DNA from: Comamonadaceae bacterium
GTDB lineage: Bacteria > Pseudomonadota > Gammaproteobacteria > Burkholderiales > Burkholderiaceae_C
Reading direction: 5' to 3'
Length of the DNA: 64,000 bases
Assembly (NCBI GenBank): GCA_947442105.1
Contig: CANEVH010000003.1
Span: forward strand, 1 to 64,000
Shown here: positions 42,311 to 51,666 of the stretch, one piece after another
Layout: each line of letters begins with the position of its first letter
Numbering within the stretch: position 1 is the stretch's first letter
Position numbers and translations under genes: made by a program
Notes under the pieces: model-generated
Database searches by the model: none
What the model was told of the DNA's origin: nothing
What the model saw: the letters and a program-made list of their open reading frames with translations, nothing else

Positions 42311-43755
42311 GGTGTGTCCTTTGTGGGTATGGCTTGTTTCAACAGGGCCCTTCCCTGGTCGGTGAGGCGGTATTGCTGCAAGCGGCTGTTGGGTTTGTTG
42401 GGGAGGGTGTATTCGATCAAGCCACTGGCTTGCAAGCGGCGAATTTGCTTGTTCAGCTCGCCGGACACGCCTTGGTGCCCGAGTCCTTGCGCCAGTGCCA
42501 GCTTGCCCAGCGCCGTTGCATCAAGCATCAGCATCACCTTGGTCGCCAAGTTCGACTCTAGCTGTGACTCTGGCCGCGACTCTGGCCGTGACTCTGGCCG
42601 TGACTCTGGCTCTAGGGTGACTTGCGGATTGACTTGTTCGGTCGCCTCTTCCTCGTGCACAGGCCTGCTGGCCGCAAAAGTGATGCGCAAAAAGTTCTCG
42701 GTGAAGCGAAAGCACGCTGGCCCATAAAACTCGGTGATGCGCGGCAGGCCAGAGCCCAGGTGCTCGACCATCTCTAGGTCTTTAAAGACGCGCATCAGTT
42801 CTTTGTTGCGGGGGATGGAGTAGCCCTCAAAAAACTCGGCCGGGGTCAAGCCCTCGGGCAAAGCGCAGGCGGAGGTGATTTCGATGCGGTCGGCAAATAT
42901 TTCAAACTTGGGCGGCGCCTCGCGGCTGTAGTCGTTGTGGACGATGGCGTTGATTACCGCCTCGCGCAGGGCCACGGGGTTCCACAGGCGCACGTCGATG
43001 CGTTCTTTGGAGGTAATGGTGCTGGCGGTTTTGTTTTCTAGGTCCAGCTTGTCGAGCACGGCCTTGGTGGCTTTGATGAGGGAGCAGTAGCCATATTCGT
43101 TGCTCTCTATCAAGTGCACCCGGTCTTTGCCACGGTACTTGGCCACTTTGATGGACATGCCGTTTTCGTCGGCCAATAAATAGGCGGCGTAGTTGAGCGC
43201 GCCGTCTTCGGTGGTCAGTTCCAGATTGGTTTTGAACTGGCGGCCTAGGGGTTTGCGCTTTTCTTCATAGTAAATGCGCAGTTGCTCAAAGCTCAGGGCT
43301 TGGCGGTGCGCTTTGATTTTGCCGATGGAATTGCGGGTGCGGTTGGCAAACAGCCGCTCGATCATGGCGGTGGGCATGGGCTCGGCGGCGCTGCCCACGC
43401 GCACAAAGCAACCCTTTTCGCTCAGGCCGTATTTCTTTTTGGCGTAGGGTTTTTCGCTGCCGCTGGCCACGATGAGCTTGATGCAGTGCACGCCCGCTGG
43501 TCCCTCAACTTCAAAGACATCAAACAAGCCCATGGCCGAGGGGCTGATGTTGTTTTTGATGCGGTCTTTGAGCTTGAGCATGTCGCCGTCCACATCGGCC
43601 ACGCCAACACGCTGACCGTCTTTGTCGATGCCGATGTAGATGAACCCGCCCTCACGGCTATTGAGGAAGGCGACGACTTCTTTTTCAAGGTCAAGCTCGG
43701 GCGTGAGTTCGCGCTTGAGCTCAACGCGGTGGTTTTCGTGCAGGGGCTCAGTCAT
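42301..43755 (-). CDS. ATP-binding AlbA_2 (Schlafen-type) putative transcriptional regulator
   Basis: 484 aa. N-terminal Slfn/AlbA_2 domain ([25 protein letters not shown]...GFIYIGI, residues ~8-130), central HATPase_c_4-like region ([27 protein letters not shown]...RITEFYG, ~265-360), a Pro-Glu-Ser-Arg repeat linker (12-nt tandem units) and a C-terminal winged helix ([25 protein letters not shown]). This COG2865-type protein probably regulates transcription of the operon. It overlaps hsdR by 8 nt and fic by 10 nt. Confidence 0.87.
   Translation of the reverse strand: MTEPLHENHRVELKRELTPELDLEKEVVAFLNSREGGFIYIGIDKDGQRVGVADVDGDMLKLKDRIKNNISPSAMGLFDVFEVEGPAGVHCIKLIVASGSEKPYAKKKYGLSEKGCFVRVGSAAEPMPTAMIERLFANRTRNSIGKIKAHRQALSFEQLRIYYEEKRKPLGRQFKTNLELTTEDGALNYAAYLLADENGMSIKVAKYRGKDRVHLIESNEYGYCSLIKATKAVLDKLDLENKTASTITSKERIDVRLWNPVALREAVINAIVHNDYSREAPPKFEIFADRIEITSACALPEGLTPAEFFEGYSIPRNKELMRVFKDLEMVEHLGSGLPRITEFYGPACFRFTENFLRITFAASRPVHEEEATEQVNPQVTLEPESRPESRPESRPESQLESNLATKVMLMLDATALGKLALAQGLGHQGVSGELNKQIRRLQASGLIEYTLPNKPNSRLQQYRLTDQGRALLKQAIPTKDTPWS
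42554..42613. repeat. Five tandem 12-bp units in the AlbA_2 regulator gene
   Basis: Units of GACTCTGGCCGT type (plus strand), encoding PESR/PESQ on the minus strand. As 12 is a multiple of 3, copy-number change would lengthen or shorten the linker between the ATPase-like region and the winged helix without breaking the frame. Confidence 0.9.
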
Positions 43756-46700
43756 AGGCGCTCAGCCCCGATATATCTCGCCCCTGCGCACGCTTGGTCA
43801 GCAGCGGAATCAGCGCGGCCATGAGCGCTGTCTCGGCTTGGGCGCGGGCTTTCCAGCCCAGGTCCAGCGGGGCCATGAGGTCGGTCAAGGCGTCGGTGTC
43901 CAAAATCAAACGCTGCAAGATGCTGTCTACAAAGGTTTGCAGGGCGGCGGGGGCCAGGCCGTGTTGGGTGGCGATGGCGGCCAGCTCGGCATGGTCTTTG
44001 TCTTTTTTAAAGCGGGTGTAGCCGTCGCGGATAGCGGCCTCGCTCAAGCCCGCGCCTGCCTTGAGGGTGTTGATGTAGGCGGCAATGTCGTCGCGCTCGT
44101 TCATGAACTTGGCGTCGGCGCTGATCAGGCCAATCAGCGCTTCGCGGCTCATCTTTTGCTTGCCCGGCGCTTGGCTACTAAAGCGCGACATGAGGCCCAC
44201 GATGTAGTCGTAGTCAATCACGGCGCTGGCAAAGAGCACAAATTCAAAGTCGAGCTGGTCTACCGCGTCCGTGGTGTCGCCACCCTCGCCTTGGCCTGCT
44301 TTGTCTTGCAGCGCTTTGAGGCGCTGCGCGGTTTCGAGGTACACGCCTTTGAAGCCTTGTTGGGCTTCTTTGGGCAAGATGTGCTCTATAGCGGCGGCGT
44401 TGTCCGGCGTGAGGTCGGTGTATTGGTCAAGCTGGGTTTTGAGGCGCTGCACTTCTTTGAAGTGGCCAATAAAGGCGGCGCGGGCTTCGTCGCCCTTGAG
44501 CTGGGGCACGGCCTCGGGCGTGCAGGGCAGGCCTTGGGTTTGCATGAAGTCTTCTAGGCGCTGCACCGCGCCTTGAAGCTTGTCGATGACAACAGGGGCT
44601 TTGTCCACCAGCCAAATTTCGCGGGCTTTTTCTTGGCTCTTCTCGCCAGAGAACAAAGCAATGGCAGCATCGACCGCGTCTTTTTGGTAGCGAAAGTCGA
44701 GGATGTTGCCGTAGGGCTTGGTGCCGTTGAGCACGCGGTTGGTGCGCGAGAAGGCCTGTATCAAGCCGTGGTGCTTGAGGTTTTTGTCCACGTACAGGGT
44801 GTTGAGGTATTTGCTGTCAAAGCCGGTGAGCAGCATGTCCACGACGATGGTGATGTCGATCTTTTGGGCGGCTGGGTAGTCGGCATTGGGCCACTCCTGG
44901 GCTTTGATGCGCTTTTGAACGTCTTGGTAGTACAGGTCAAAAAAACCAATGGTGTGGTTGGTGCCGTAGCGGGTGTTGTAGTCCGCAAGAATAGTTTTAA
45001 GCGCGGCTTTTTTGCTGTCGGGGTCTACCTGGTTGTCTTGTTTTTCTTGCGGCAGGTCTTCTTGAATTTGCTGCACATCGGCGTTGCCTTCGGCGGGCGG
45101 TGAGAACACGCATGCGATGTTCAGCGGCACAAAGCTGGCGTCCGCCGCGTGCTTGGCCGCTTGTGCTTCTTTGAACAATGCGTGGTATTCAATGGCGTCG
45201 TTGATGCTGGCGGTGGCCAGCACGGCGTTGAAGCGGCGGCCTGCGGTGGCGGTGTCGTGCTTTGCAAGAACAGCGTCAATCACCGCCTTTTTAGCCAGCG
45301 CCTCGCCGGGTTTGGCTACGTTTTTACCCTCGGGCTTGAAGTAGTCCACATGAAAGCGCAGCACGTTGGCGTCTTCAATGGCGTGGGTGATGGTGTAGGC
45401 GTGCAGCTGCTTTTGAAAAATGTCTTGGGTAGTGCGCAAGCTGGCTTGCTCGTCTTCAATCTGGGTGCGGCTGGCGTTGTCTTCAAAAATGGGCGTGCCG
45501 GTAAAGCCAAACAACTGCGCCTTGGGGAAGAAGGCTTTGATGGCTTTGTGGTTCTCGCCAAACTGCGAGCGGTGGCATTCGTCAAAGATGAAGACGATGC
45601 GTTTGTCTTGCAGCGGCGCGAGCTGCTCTTTGTAAGTGGCTTGGCCGCCTTTGCTGCGCTGCTGGTTGCGCTTGCTGTTTTCGTCCAGTGCCAAACCTAA
45701 CTTTTGGATGGTGGTGACGATCACCTTGTCGGCATAGTCGTCCGACAGCAGACGGCGCACCAAGCTGGCGGTATGGGTGTTTTCCTCCACACAGCCTTCT
45801 TGAAAGCGGTTGAACTCTTCGCGGGTCTGGCGGTCCAGGTCTTTGCGGTCCACCACAAAAAGGCATTTCTCAATATCGGGGTTGTCTTTGAGCAGCGTGG
45901 ACGCTTTGAAGGACGTGAGCGTTTTGCCGCTGCCCGTGGTGTGCCAGATGTAGCCGTTGCCACAGTTTTGCTTGATGCAGCCCACGATCTGCTTGACCGC
46001 ATAGACCTGGTAGGGCCGCATCATCAGCAGCTTTTGCTCCGATGCGACCAGCACCATGTAGCGGCTGATGGCCTCACCCAAGGTGCATTTGGCGAGAAAG
46101 GTCTCGGCAAAGCGGTCGAGGTGGGTGATCTTGTGGTTCGCCTCGTCCGCAAACTGGTAGATGGGCAAAAAGCGCTCGTCTTGGTTAAAAGCGAAGTGGC
46201 GCGCGTTGTTGTTGGCGAAATACCAGGTGTTGCTGCGGTTGCTGACGATGAAGAGCTGCAAAAAGCACAGCAGCGTCTTGGTGTAGCCGTTGCCAGGGTC
46301 GTTTTTGTAATCAACGATTTGCTCCATGGCGCGGCGCGGGTTGACGTTGAGGGTTTTGAGCTCCACTTGCACGCAGGGCACCCCATTGATCAGAATCAAC
46401 ACGTCATAACGGTGGTGGCTGTTGTCCGTGTTGATGCGCAGCTGGTTGACCACCTCAAAGGTGTTTTTGCACCAGTCTTTGATGTTGACCAAGGTGTAGT
46501 TGAGCGGCGTGCCGTCATCGCGGGTGAAGGCGTTGATGCTGCGCAGGGTGCGGGCGGCAGTGAAAACATCGGGGGTGACGATGTCTTCAAGCAGGCGTTT
46601 GAATTCGCCATCGCTCAAATTGACGCGGTTGAGCGCCTCAAATTTCTCACGGAAGTTGCGCTCCAGAGCGGCGCGGTCACCGATGTCGGCGCGGTATGCG

Positions 46701-46810
46701 TATTTGAGGCTTTGCAACTTGCCGATAAAGCCGTATTCGATGTGTTCCTCTTTGACGGCATGTCCGGGTGCAGGGGGCTGCGGGCCGTACGTGAACTTCG
46801 GAGTAGGCAT
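43748..46810 (-). CDS. hsdR: Type I restriction endonuclease subunit (R)
   Basis: 1020 aa from ATG 46810. N-terminal HSDR_N nuclease with the PD-(D/E)xK signature RYDVLILINGVPCVQVELKT, Walker A HTTGSGKTLTSFKAS, DEAD-type box FDECHRSQFG, further SF2 motifs and a C-terminal helical EcoR124-type domain (DYDYIVGLMSRFSSQAPGKQKMSREALIG). It translocates and cleaves unmethylated DNA as part of R2M2S. First gene of the operon; overlaps the AlbA_2 gene by 8 nt. Confidence 0.95.
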   Translation of the reverse strand: MPTPKFTYGPQPPAPGHAVKEEHIEYGFIGKLQSLKYAYRADIGDRAALERNFREKFEALNRVNLSDGEFKRLLEDIVTPDVFTAARTLRSINAFTRDDGTPLNYTLVNIKDWCKNTFEVVNQLRINTDNSHHRYDVLILINGVPCVQVELKTLNVNPRRAMEQIVDYKNDPGNGYTKTLLCFLQLFIVSNRSNTWYFANNNARHFAFNQDERFLPIYQFADEANHKITHLDRFAETFLAKCTLGEAISRYMVLVASEQKLLMMRPYQVYAVKQIVGCIKQNCGNGYIWHTTGSGKTLTSFKASTLLKDNPDIEKCLFVVDRKDLDRQTREEFNRFQEGCVEENTHTASLVRRLLSDDYADKVIVTTIQKLGLALDENSKRNQQRSKGGQATYKEQLAPLQDKRIVFIFDECHRSQFGENHKAIKAFFPKAQLFGFTGTPIFEDNASRTQIEDEQASLRTTQDIFQKQLHAYTITHAIEDANVLRFHVDYFKPEGKNVAKPGEALAKKAVIDAVLAKHDTATAGRRFNAVLATASINDAIEYHALFKEAQAAKHAADASFVPLNIACVFSPPAEGNADVQQIQEDLPQEKQDNQVDPDSKKAALKTILADYNTRYGTNHTIGFFDLYYQDVQKRIKAQEWPNADYPAAQKIDITIVVDMLLTGFDSKYLNTLYVDKNLKHHGLIQAFSRTNRVLNGTKPYGNILDFRYQKDAVDAAIALFSGEKSQEKAREIWLVDKAPVVIDKLQGAVQRLEDFMQTQGLPCTPEAVPQLKGDEARAAFIGHFKEVQRLKTQLDQYTDLTPDNAAAIEHILPKEAQQGFKGVYLETAQRLKALQDKAGQGEGGDTTDAVDQLDFEFVLFASAVIDYDYIVGLMSRFSSQAPGKQKMSREALIGLISADAKFMNERDDIAAYINTLKAGAGLSEAAIRDGYTRFKKDKDHAELAAIATQHGLAPAALQTFVDSILQRLILDTDALTDLMAPLDLGWKARAQAETALMAALIPLLTKRAQGRDISGLSAYD

Positions 46811-46913
46811 GGGGTGGGCGTTGCGAGGGGGTTCGGCGAAGGGCGGTAGAAACAAACCACCGGGGGCGAAAATTTCATTCTAGGGGTCAAGCCTTGGACG
46901 CGGCACCCAAACC

Positions 46914-46927
46914 GTTAAAGGTTTAAC
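46914..46927. promoter_or_regulatory. Palindrome upstream of hsdR
   Basis: GTTAAA-GG-TTTAAC, a perfect 6-bp inverted repeat about 104 nt before the hsdR start and inside the only sizeable intergenic gap at the head of the defence operon. It could be an operator; no function is shown. Confidence 0.35.
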
Positions 46928-47030
46928 AGGTATATCGACGGTGCGGGCAATGGCACGGCTTTGGTCTTGCGCCCGGCAATTTCAATACAAAAGCAGCCCC
47001 TGCCCCGAAGGACTGCCAGCAAGACCTCCG

Positions 47031-48068
47031 TCAGGCCACTTGAAACACCGCGTCCAACTCCGCCATCCACGCCGCCTTTTGCGCCTCGCTGGCAAAGCTG
47101 GCCTCAAAGCTGTTGCGGGCGAGCTGCCAGGCGTCTTGCACCGTCAAGGCGGGCAGCGCTTCAAAAGCGGCCTCAAAGTTGGCCAGCAGGTAGCCGCCAA
47201 AGTAGGCCGGGTCGTCGGAGTTGAGGGTGATGCACAAACCGGCGTGCAAGAGCGTGGCCAGGTTGTGCTCGGCCATGGTGGCAAATACGCACAGCTTGGT
47301 GTTGGACAGTGGGCAGACGGTGAGCGGCATGCGGCTTTGGGCCAAGCGCTGCGCCAGCGCTGGGTCTTCACTGCAACGCACGCCGTGGTCTATGCGCTCC
47401 ACGTGCAGCACGTCCAGCGCGCTTGTGATGTAGGCGGGTGGCCCCTCTTCGCCCGCGTGCGCCACCACATGCAGGCCCAGAGCGCGGCATTGGGCAAACA
47501 CGGTGGCAAACTTTTCAGGCGGGTTGCCGCGCTCGCCCGAGTCCAGGCCCACGCCGATAAAGTGCTGGCGGTAGGGCAAGGCGGCTTGCAGTGTTTCGAT
47601 AGCCGAAGCCTCGGACAAGTGGCGCAAAAAGCACAAGATCAGGCTCGCGCTGATGCCGTATTGGCTTTGGGCGTCCGCACACGCACGCGCCAGTCCGCCA
47701 ATGACCTCGCCCATGGGCACGCCACGCTCGGTATGGGTTTGCGGGTCAAAAAACAGCTCGGCGTGCACCACATGGTCGGCATGGGCGCGCGCGAAATAGG
47801 CCATGGTCATGGCGTAAAAATCGCTCTCGTCAATGAGCACCGACGCCCCGGCGTAGTACAGGTCCAAAAAGCTTTGCAGGTCAGTAAACGCATAGGCCGC
47901 GCGCAGCGCCTCCACGCTGGGGTAGGCCAGCGCCACGCCGTTTTTGCGCGCCAGGGCAAATATCAGCTCGGGCTCTAGCGAGCCCTCGATGTGGATGTGC
48001 AGCTCGGCCTTGGGCATGCGGGCCAAGAGTGCGGGGAGTTGGGCGCGGGTGAGGTGGGAGAAGTCCAT
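47031..48068 (-). CDS. add: Adenosine (or adenine) deaminase
   Basis: 345 aa TIM-barrel amidohydrolase. Zinc ligands HxH in AELHIHIEGS (H24, H26), His in VAHAGEEGPP with the catalytic Glu, and the metal-binding Asp pair in TLNSDDPAYFG. RIDHGVRCSEDP is typical of the family. It hydrolyses adenosine to inosine; the closely related fungal/bacterial adenine deaminases of the same subfamily act on adenine, and sequence alone leaves this open. Transcribed away from the defence operon head by the same strand but a separate unit. Confidence 0.9.
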   Translation of the reverse strand: MDFSHLTRAQLPALLARMPKAELHIHIEGSLEPELIFALARKNGVALAYPSVEALRAAYAFTDLQSFLDLYYAGASVLIDESDFYAMTMAYFARAHADHVVHAELFFDPQTHTERGVPMGEVIGGLARACADAQSQYGISASLILCFLRHLSEASAIETLQAALPYRQHFIGVGLDSGERGNPPEKFATVFAQCRALGLHVVAHAGEEGPPAYITSALDVLHVERIDHGVRCSEDPALAQRLAQSRMPLTVCPLSNTKLCVFATMAEHNLATLLHAGLCITLNSDDPAYFGGYLLANFEAAFEALPALTVQDAWQLARNSFEASFASEAQKAAWMAELDAVFQVA

Positions 48069-48133
48069 GGCAGGTGTTGGCTAAAGGGTTGCTTGGAGGA
48101 CGCTCGTTTTGTTGGCGACCCCGACCAGTTCAT

Positions 48134-48436
48134 CTAGTCTTTGCTCTCTTGGGCGAGAAAAACCAGGATGACGATGAGACCAATCAAGGGCACCAAGACA
48201 ATGAGTTGCCACCAACCGCTGCGCCCGGTGTCGTGCAGCCTGCGCGTTGCTGCCGCTGTTGAAGGCAGCAGTGTCCCCAAAGTGAACAAACCACTGACTA
48301 TGGGATTGATCATGGAGGTGGCAAGGCCTGCCAACACGAGGAAGAGAACGAACCACCAGTACTCCGATCGCGATGCGCGGCCATTGAAATCGGCATACTT
48401 CTGAAAACAAACCCGTATGGCTTCTTGAAACGACAT
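48134..48436 (-). CDS. DUF805 small membrane protein
   Basis: 100 aa from ATG 48436, with an excellent ribosome binding site (AGGAGG five nt upstream). The domain begins AIRVCFQKYADFNGRASRSEYWWF and has three to four hydrophobic helices; RLHDTGRSGWWQLIVLVPLIG is characteristic of DUF805. Inner membrane; function unknown. Confidence 0.88.
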   Translation of the reverse strand: MSFQEAIRVCFQKYADFNGRASRSEYWWFVLFLVLAGLATSMINPIVSGLFTLGTLLPSTAAATRRLHDTGRSGWWQLIVLVPLIGLIVILVFLAQESKD

Positions 48437-48589
48437 ATTTCCTCCTGATGCGGTGCGGCGCGCTGGCACAAAACTGACAAACCACTCATTCTTCGCGCGA
48501 TAGTATCTTCTTGCCTGCCTTGCGAACGAATCGCCATGGCGCAGGCGGCCAATTCCCCATTACCGGCGCAGTGGCGGCGCGCTAATCCC

Positions 48590-49570
48590 TCAAGGCCCCG
48601 CCACCGTCCCCGCAGCTTTGGGCAGCCCTCCGGCGCCAATCTGTGCCACATGCACCTCCACTTGGCGCACGCCGGTCTTGTCCAGCTCCAGGCGCAGCGC
48701 CCAGCCCCAGTTGTTGATGGGGTCTGAAAAGCCATCGAACACAAAATTGCCCAGGCTGTAAAAAATCGGCTTGCCTTGGTAGCGCTCGGTGTCTTGCACT
48801 TGGTGGGGGTGGCCTCCGATCACTGCGTCGGCGCCCGCGTCAATCATGGTGCGGGCGAGCTGGCGCTGGCGGGTGTTGGACACCGGGTCTTCCCAGCCCC
48901 AGTGCATGATGGGAATCACCACATCAGCCTTCCAGCGGCTGCGCGCGGCTTGGATGTCGCGCACCACTTGGGCGTCTTCGCTCCAGGCCACGCCGGGTTT
49001 GTCGGTGTCGGCCTCAAAGCTGCGGGGCTGAAATTCGTTGTAGCCCAAGATGGCGATGCGCAAGCCCTTGCGCTCCACGATCCACGGCGTGTGCGCCTCG
49101 CTCAGATTCAGACCACCACCGTAAACGCCCAGACCGGCTTGCTTCAGCAAGCCCAGCATTTGCGCAAAGGCCTGCGGGCCGTAGTCGCCCGAGTGGTTGT
49201 TGGCCAGGCCCACGGCGTCGAAGTGGCGTTTGACGTATTTGAGCGTGCTGGGTGGCACGCGGAACACATTGGGCTTGTCGTCCTCGGGGCTGCCAACGGT
49301 GGCCACCACGCATTCCAGGTTGCCAATGCGGATGTCGGCCTCTTTGAACAGCTTGGCGAAACCGGCAAACGGGTCTTGGCCCCGGCGCATGGCTTGGAGG
49401 GGGCCGTCTTCCAGCATGATGTCGCCCACTATCACCAGCGAGACGGTGTTGGCGCCCGACGCCACGGGCGCTTCGGCTGCAGCAGCTTGCGCACCTGCGC
49501 TGGCGGTCACCAAGATGGCGGCAGCCAGAGCGCGCCAAGCTCTGAACCCAGCCAAACCGTGCGCGCTCAT
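48590..49570 (-). CDS. CapA-family (PGA_cap) metallophosphatase-like protein
   Basis: 326 aa. N-terminal signal peptide (ALAAAILVTASAGAQA), then the CapA fold with VIVGDIMLEDG, LGNLECVV, VGLANNHSGDYG, MHWGWED and GGHPHQVQ, i.e. the metal-binding and general-acid motifs of the family related to poly-gamma-glutamate synthesis in Bacillus. No other pgs/cap genes are near. Its start overlaps the previous exported-protein gene by 4 nt. Confidence 0.87.
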   Translation of the reverse strand: MSAHGLAGFRAWRALAAAILVTASAGAQAAAAEAPVASGANTVSLVIVGDIMLEDGPLQAMRRGQDPFAGFAKLFKEADIRIGNLECVVATVGSPEDDKPNVFRVPPSTLKYVKRHFDAVGLANNHSGDYGPQAFAQMLGLLKQAGLGVYGGGLNLSEAHTPWIVERKGLRIAILGYNEFQPRSFEADTDKPGVAWSEDAQVVRDIQAARSRWKADVVIPIMHWGWEDPVSNTRQRQLARTMIDAGADAVIGGHPHQVQDTERYQGKPIFYSLGNFVFDGFSDPINNWGWALRLELDKTGVRQVEVHVAQIGAGGLPKAAGTVAGP

Positions 49571-50004
49571 GGCGCCACCTCGGCCAGCGCACAGTGGTAT
49601 TGCAGCTCTTTGCCAAGCAGGGGCGAATACAGGGCCACGCGGCCGGTCAGCGCGTCTGGCGCTGGGTTGCGCAGCGCTTGCGGCTGCCGGTATTGGACGT
49701 GTTGCATGACCATGGGTTGGCGCCGAGTGGTGTAGTAGACGTAGATGTTGACGCTCTCCAGGCCCTGTTCGTCGCCCAGCAAGATGGCCTTGAAGCGAAA
49801 GCGGTTGCCAATGGGCACCGCCGCTACGGTGTAGGGGTCGGTGGCCAGTCCGTGCACGGTGTGGTGGGTTTCAGAATTGACATCAAAGGTGCATTGCAGT
49901 TGCGCGCTGGCCAGTGCCGCGCAAGGCAAAAAGGCCAGCCACAGGGCGGCAACACAAAGGGGCGGCAGGGGCGGACGTTGGCGGGGTTTCACGGTGCGGT
50001 GCAT
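49567..50004 (-). CDS. Exported protein of unknown function
   Basis: 145 aa. Signal peptide (LCVAALWLAFLPCAALASA) followed by a compact all-beta-looking domain with a single pair of cysteines (QLQCTFDV and QYHCALAE) that could form a disulfide in the periplasm. No family recognised. Coupled to the capA-like gene by a 4-nt overlap, so it may serve the same process. Confidence 0.7.
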   Translation of the reverse strand: MHRTVKPRQRPPLPPLCVAALWLAFLPCAALASAQLQCTFDVNSETHHTVHGLATDPYTVAAVPIGNRFRFKAILLGDEQGLESVNIYVYYTTRRQPMVMQHVQYRQPQALRNPAPDALTGRVALYSPLLGKELQYHCALAEVAP

Positions 50005-50115
50005 CCAGACGGTTGGTGGGCCTGCGCCGTGGTGGGCGCAGCGTTGGTGGTCGGTCTTCGGGGCCTGGTTGGCACCGTGGGCGGCGGCGCGCAGTGTATG
50101 CGCAGCCGCACCGCG

Positions 50116-51666
50116 TTAGGCCGCGTGCTGGGCCACCCAGTCCACCAGCTTCAGGCGCTGCACTTTGCCCGAGGGGCCACGCGGCAAGTCGTGCACAAAG
50201 TGAAACACTTTGGGCGTCTTGAAGCGCCCCAGCGCCGTGGTGCAAAAGTCGCGCAGCGCGGGCTCATCCGCCGCGTGGCCGTCGCGCAGCACCACGCAGA
50301 CCATGATGTCCTGGCCGTAGTGCGCATCCGCAATGCCCACGGCGGCGGCGTCCAGCACGGCGGGGTGGCGCAAGAGCGCCTCGTCAATCTCGCGCGGGGC
50401 GATGTTTTCGCCGCCTTTGATGATGAGTTCTTTGATGCGCCCGGTGACAAAGAAGAAGCCGTCCGCGTCGCGGTGGCCTAAGTCGCCGGTGCGCAGCCAG
50501 CCGTCGGGGGTGAAGCTCGCGCGCGTGGCCTCCTCGTTCTTGTAGTAGCCGCGCATCACCTGCGGGCCGCGGATGGCAATCTCGCCCGTGGTGCCGTCCG
50601 GCACCGCTTGCAGCGCGGCGTCGATCACGCGGGCCTCGCAGCCCGAGGCGCGGCCCACGGCGCCCAACTTGCGCAAGCCAGGCTCCAGCGGGTTGGAAAA
50701 AGCCGGTGCTACGGTTTCGGTCAGGCCCATGGTCTCGATGATGCCAATTCCAAATTTGGTCTCAAACGCACGCAAATGCGCCGGTGGCAGCGCGGCTGAT
50801 GCGCTGCGACAAAAGCGGATGCCCGCCACACTGGCTTGCGGCGCCGCGCCTTCGAGCAAATAGGAAATCATGGTTGGCACCACATTGATCCAGGTGCAGC
50901 CGCTGCCCGTAGCCTGTTGCCAAAAGGCGCCAGCCGAAAACTTGGGCGGCATGGCCAGGCTGCCGCCATGCGCCAGGGGCGCGAGCATGGTCACAGCAAA
51001 GGCGTTGATGTGGTACAGCGGCAGCACCGCCAGCACCCGGTCGCGGGCCTCCAGCGCATGCTCGGCGCTGATGGCGCGTGCGTTGGCGGCCAGGTTAGCC
51101 TGCGTCAGCATCACGCCCTTGGGCACGCCGGTGGTGCCCGAGGTGTACATCAGCAGCGCCAGCGCATCGAGGCTGGGCGTGGGGGTGTCGGCCTCTAGGC
51201 TAGGCAGAATGTCTTGGGCCGAGTCATAGTCCGGGCTGCACACCAAGAGCGCAATCGGGCGCTGCAGCGTGGCCAGCACGGAGCGCACACGCTCGGCCCA
51301 GTCGGGGCTGGCGATGACGAGCTTGCAGTCGCTGTGCTCCAGCACATAGGCCATTTGCGTGGCGCTGCTGAGCAGGTTAACCGGGTTAACGCACCAGCCG
51401 CCGTACAAAGCGCCCAGCAGCAGGCGCAAGGTGTTCAGGCCATTGGGCATGACCAGCGACACCGTGTCGCCCGGCTGCAAACCCTGGCTCAACAGAAGCG
51501 TGGCCACTTGGCGGCAACTGCGCGCCAAGTCGCCAAAGCTGAGCTGCGCGCCCACGCCATCGGCGGCGTCCGCTGGCACGGCCAGCGCGTACACCGCCGC
51601 GGGCTGCAGCGCCGCCTGCGCGTCAATCAATGCGCGCACGGTGCGCGCTGTGTCCAAAGAACTCAT
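50116..51666 (-). CDS. sauT: AMP-forming acyl-CoA ligase, probable sulfoacetate-CoA ligase
   Basis: 516 aa. Adenylate-forming enzyme: P-loop YTSGTTGVPKG, the A5 motif TMGLTETVAP, the hinge region GWLRTGDLGHRD and the C-terminal catalytic Lys in RGPSGKVQR. It is coupled (4-nt overlap) to a CoA-acylating sulfoacetaldehyde dehydrogenase-like gene, the pairing known as SauT-SauS in Cupriavidus necator, where sulfoacetate is activated to sulfoacetyl-CoA. The symbol rests on that context; a general short-chain acyl-CoA ligase is the alternative. Confidence 0.6.
   Translation of the reverse strand: MSSLDTARTVRALIDAQAALQPAAVYALAVPADAADGVGAQLSFGDLARSCRQVATLLLSQGLQPGDTVSLVMPNGLNTLRLLLGALYGGWCVNPVNLLSSATQMAYVLEHSDCKLVIASPDWAERVRSVLATLQRPIALLVCSPDYDSAQDILPSLEADTPTPSLDALALLMYTSGTTGVPKGVMLTQANLAANARAISAEHALEARDRVLAVLPLYHINAFAVTMLAPLAHGGSLAMPPKFSAGAFWQQATGSGCTWINVVPTMISYLLEGAAPQASVAGIRFCRSASAALPPAHLRAFETKFGIGIIETMGLTETVAPAFSNPLEPGLRKLGAVGRASGCEARVIDAALQAVPDGTTGEIAIRGPQVMRGYYKNEEATRASFTPDGWLRTGDLGHRDADGFFFVTGRIKELIIKGGENIAPREIDEALLRHPAVLDAAAVGIADAHYGQDIMVCVVLRDGHAADEPALRDFCTTALGRFKTPKVFHFVHDLPRGPSGKVQRLKLVDWVAQHAA

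Noticed and set aside
42554..42613. Short tandem repeats considered as a CRISPR array
   Set aside because: Units are contiguous 12-mers inside a coding region with no spacers; no CRISPR-like repeat-spacer pattern exists anywhere in the window.
46877..46890. TAGAAT and TTGACC upstream of hsdR, considered as a promoter
   Set aside because: The two hexamers are only two nucleotides apart; no acceptable -35/-10 spacing was found.
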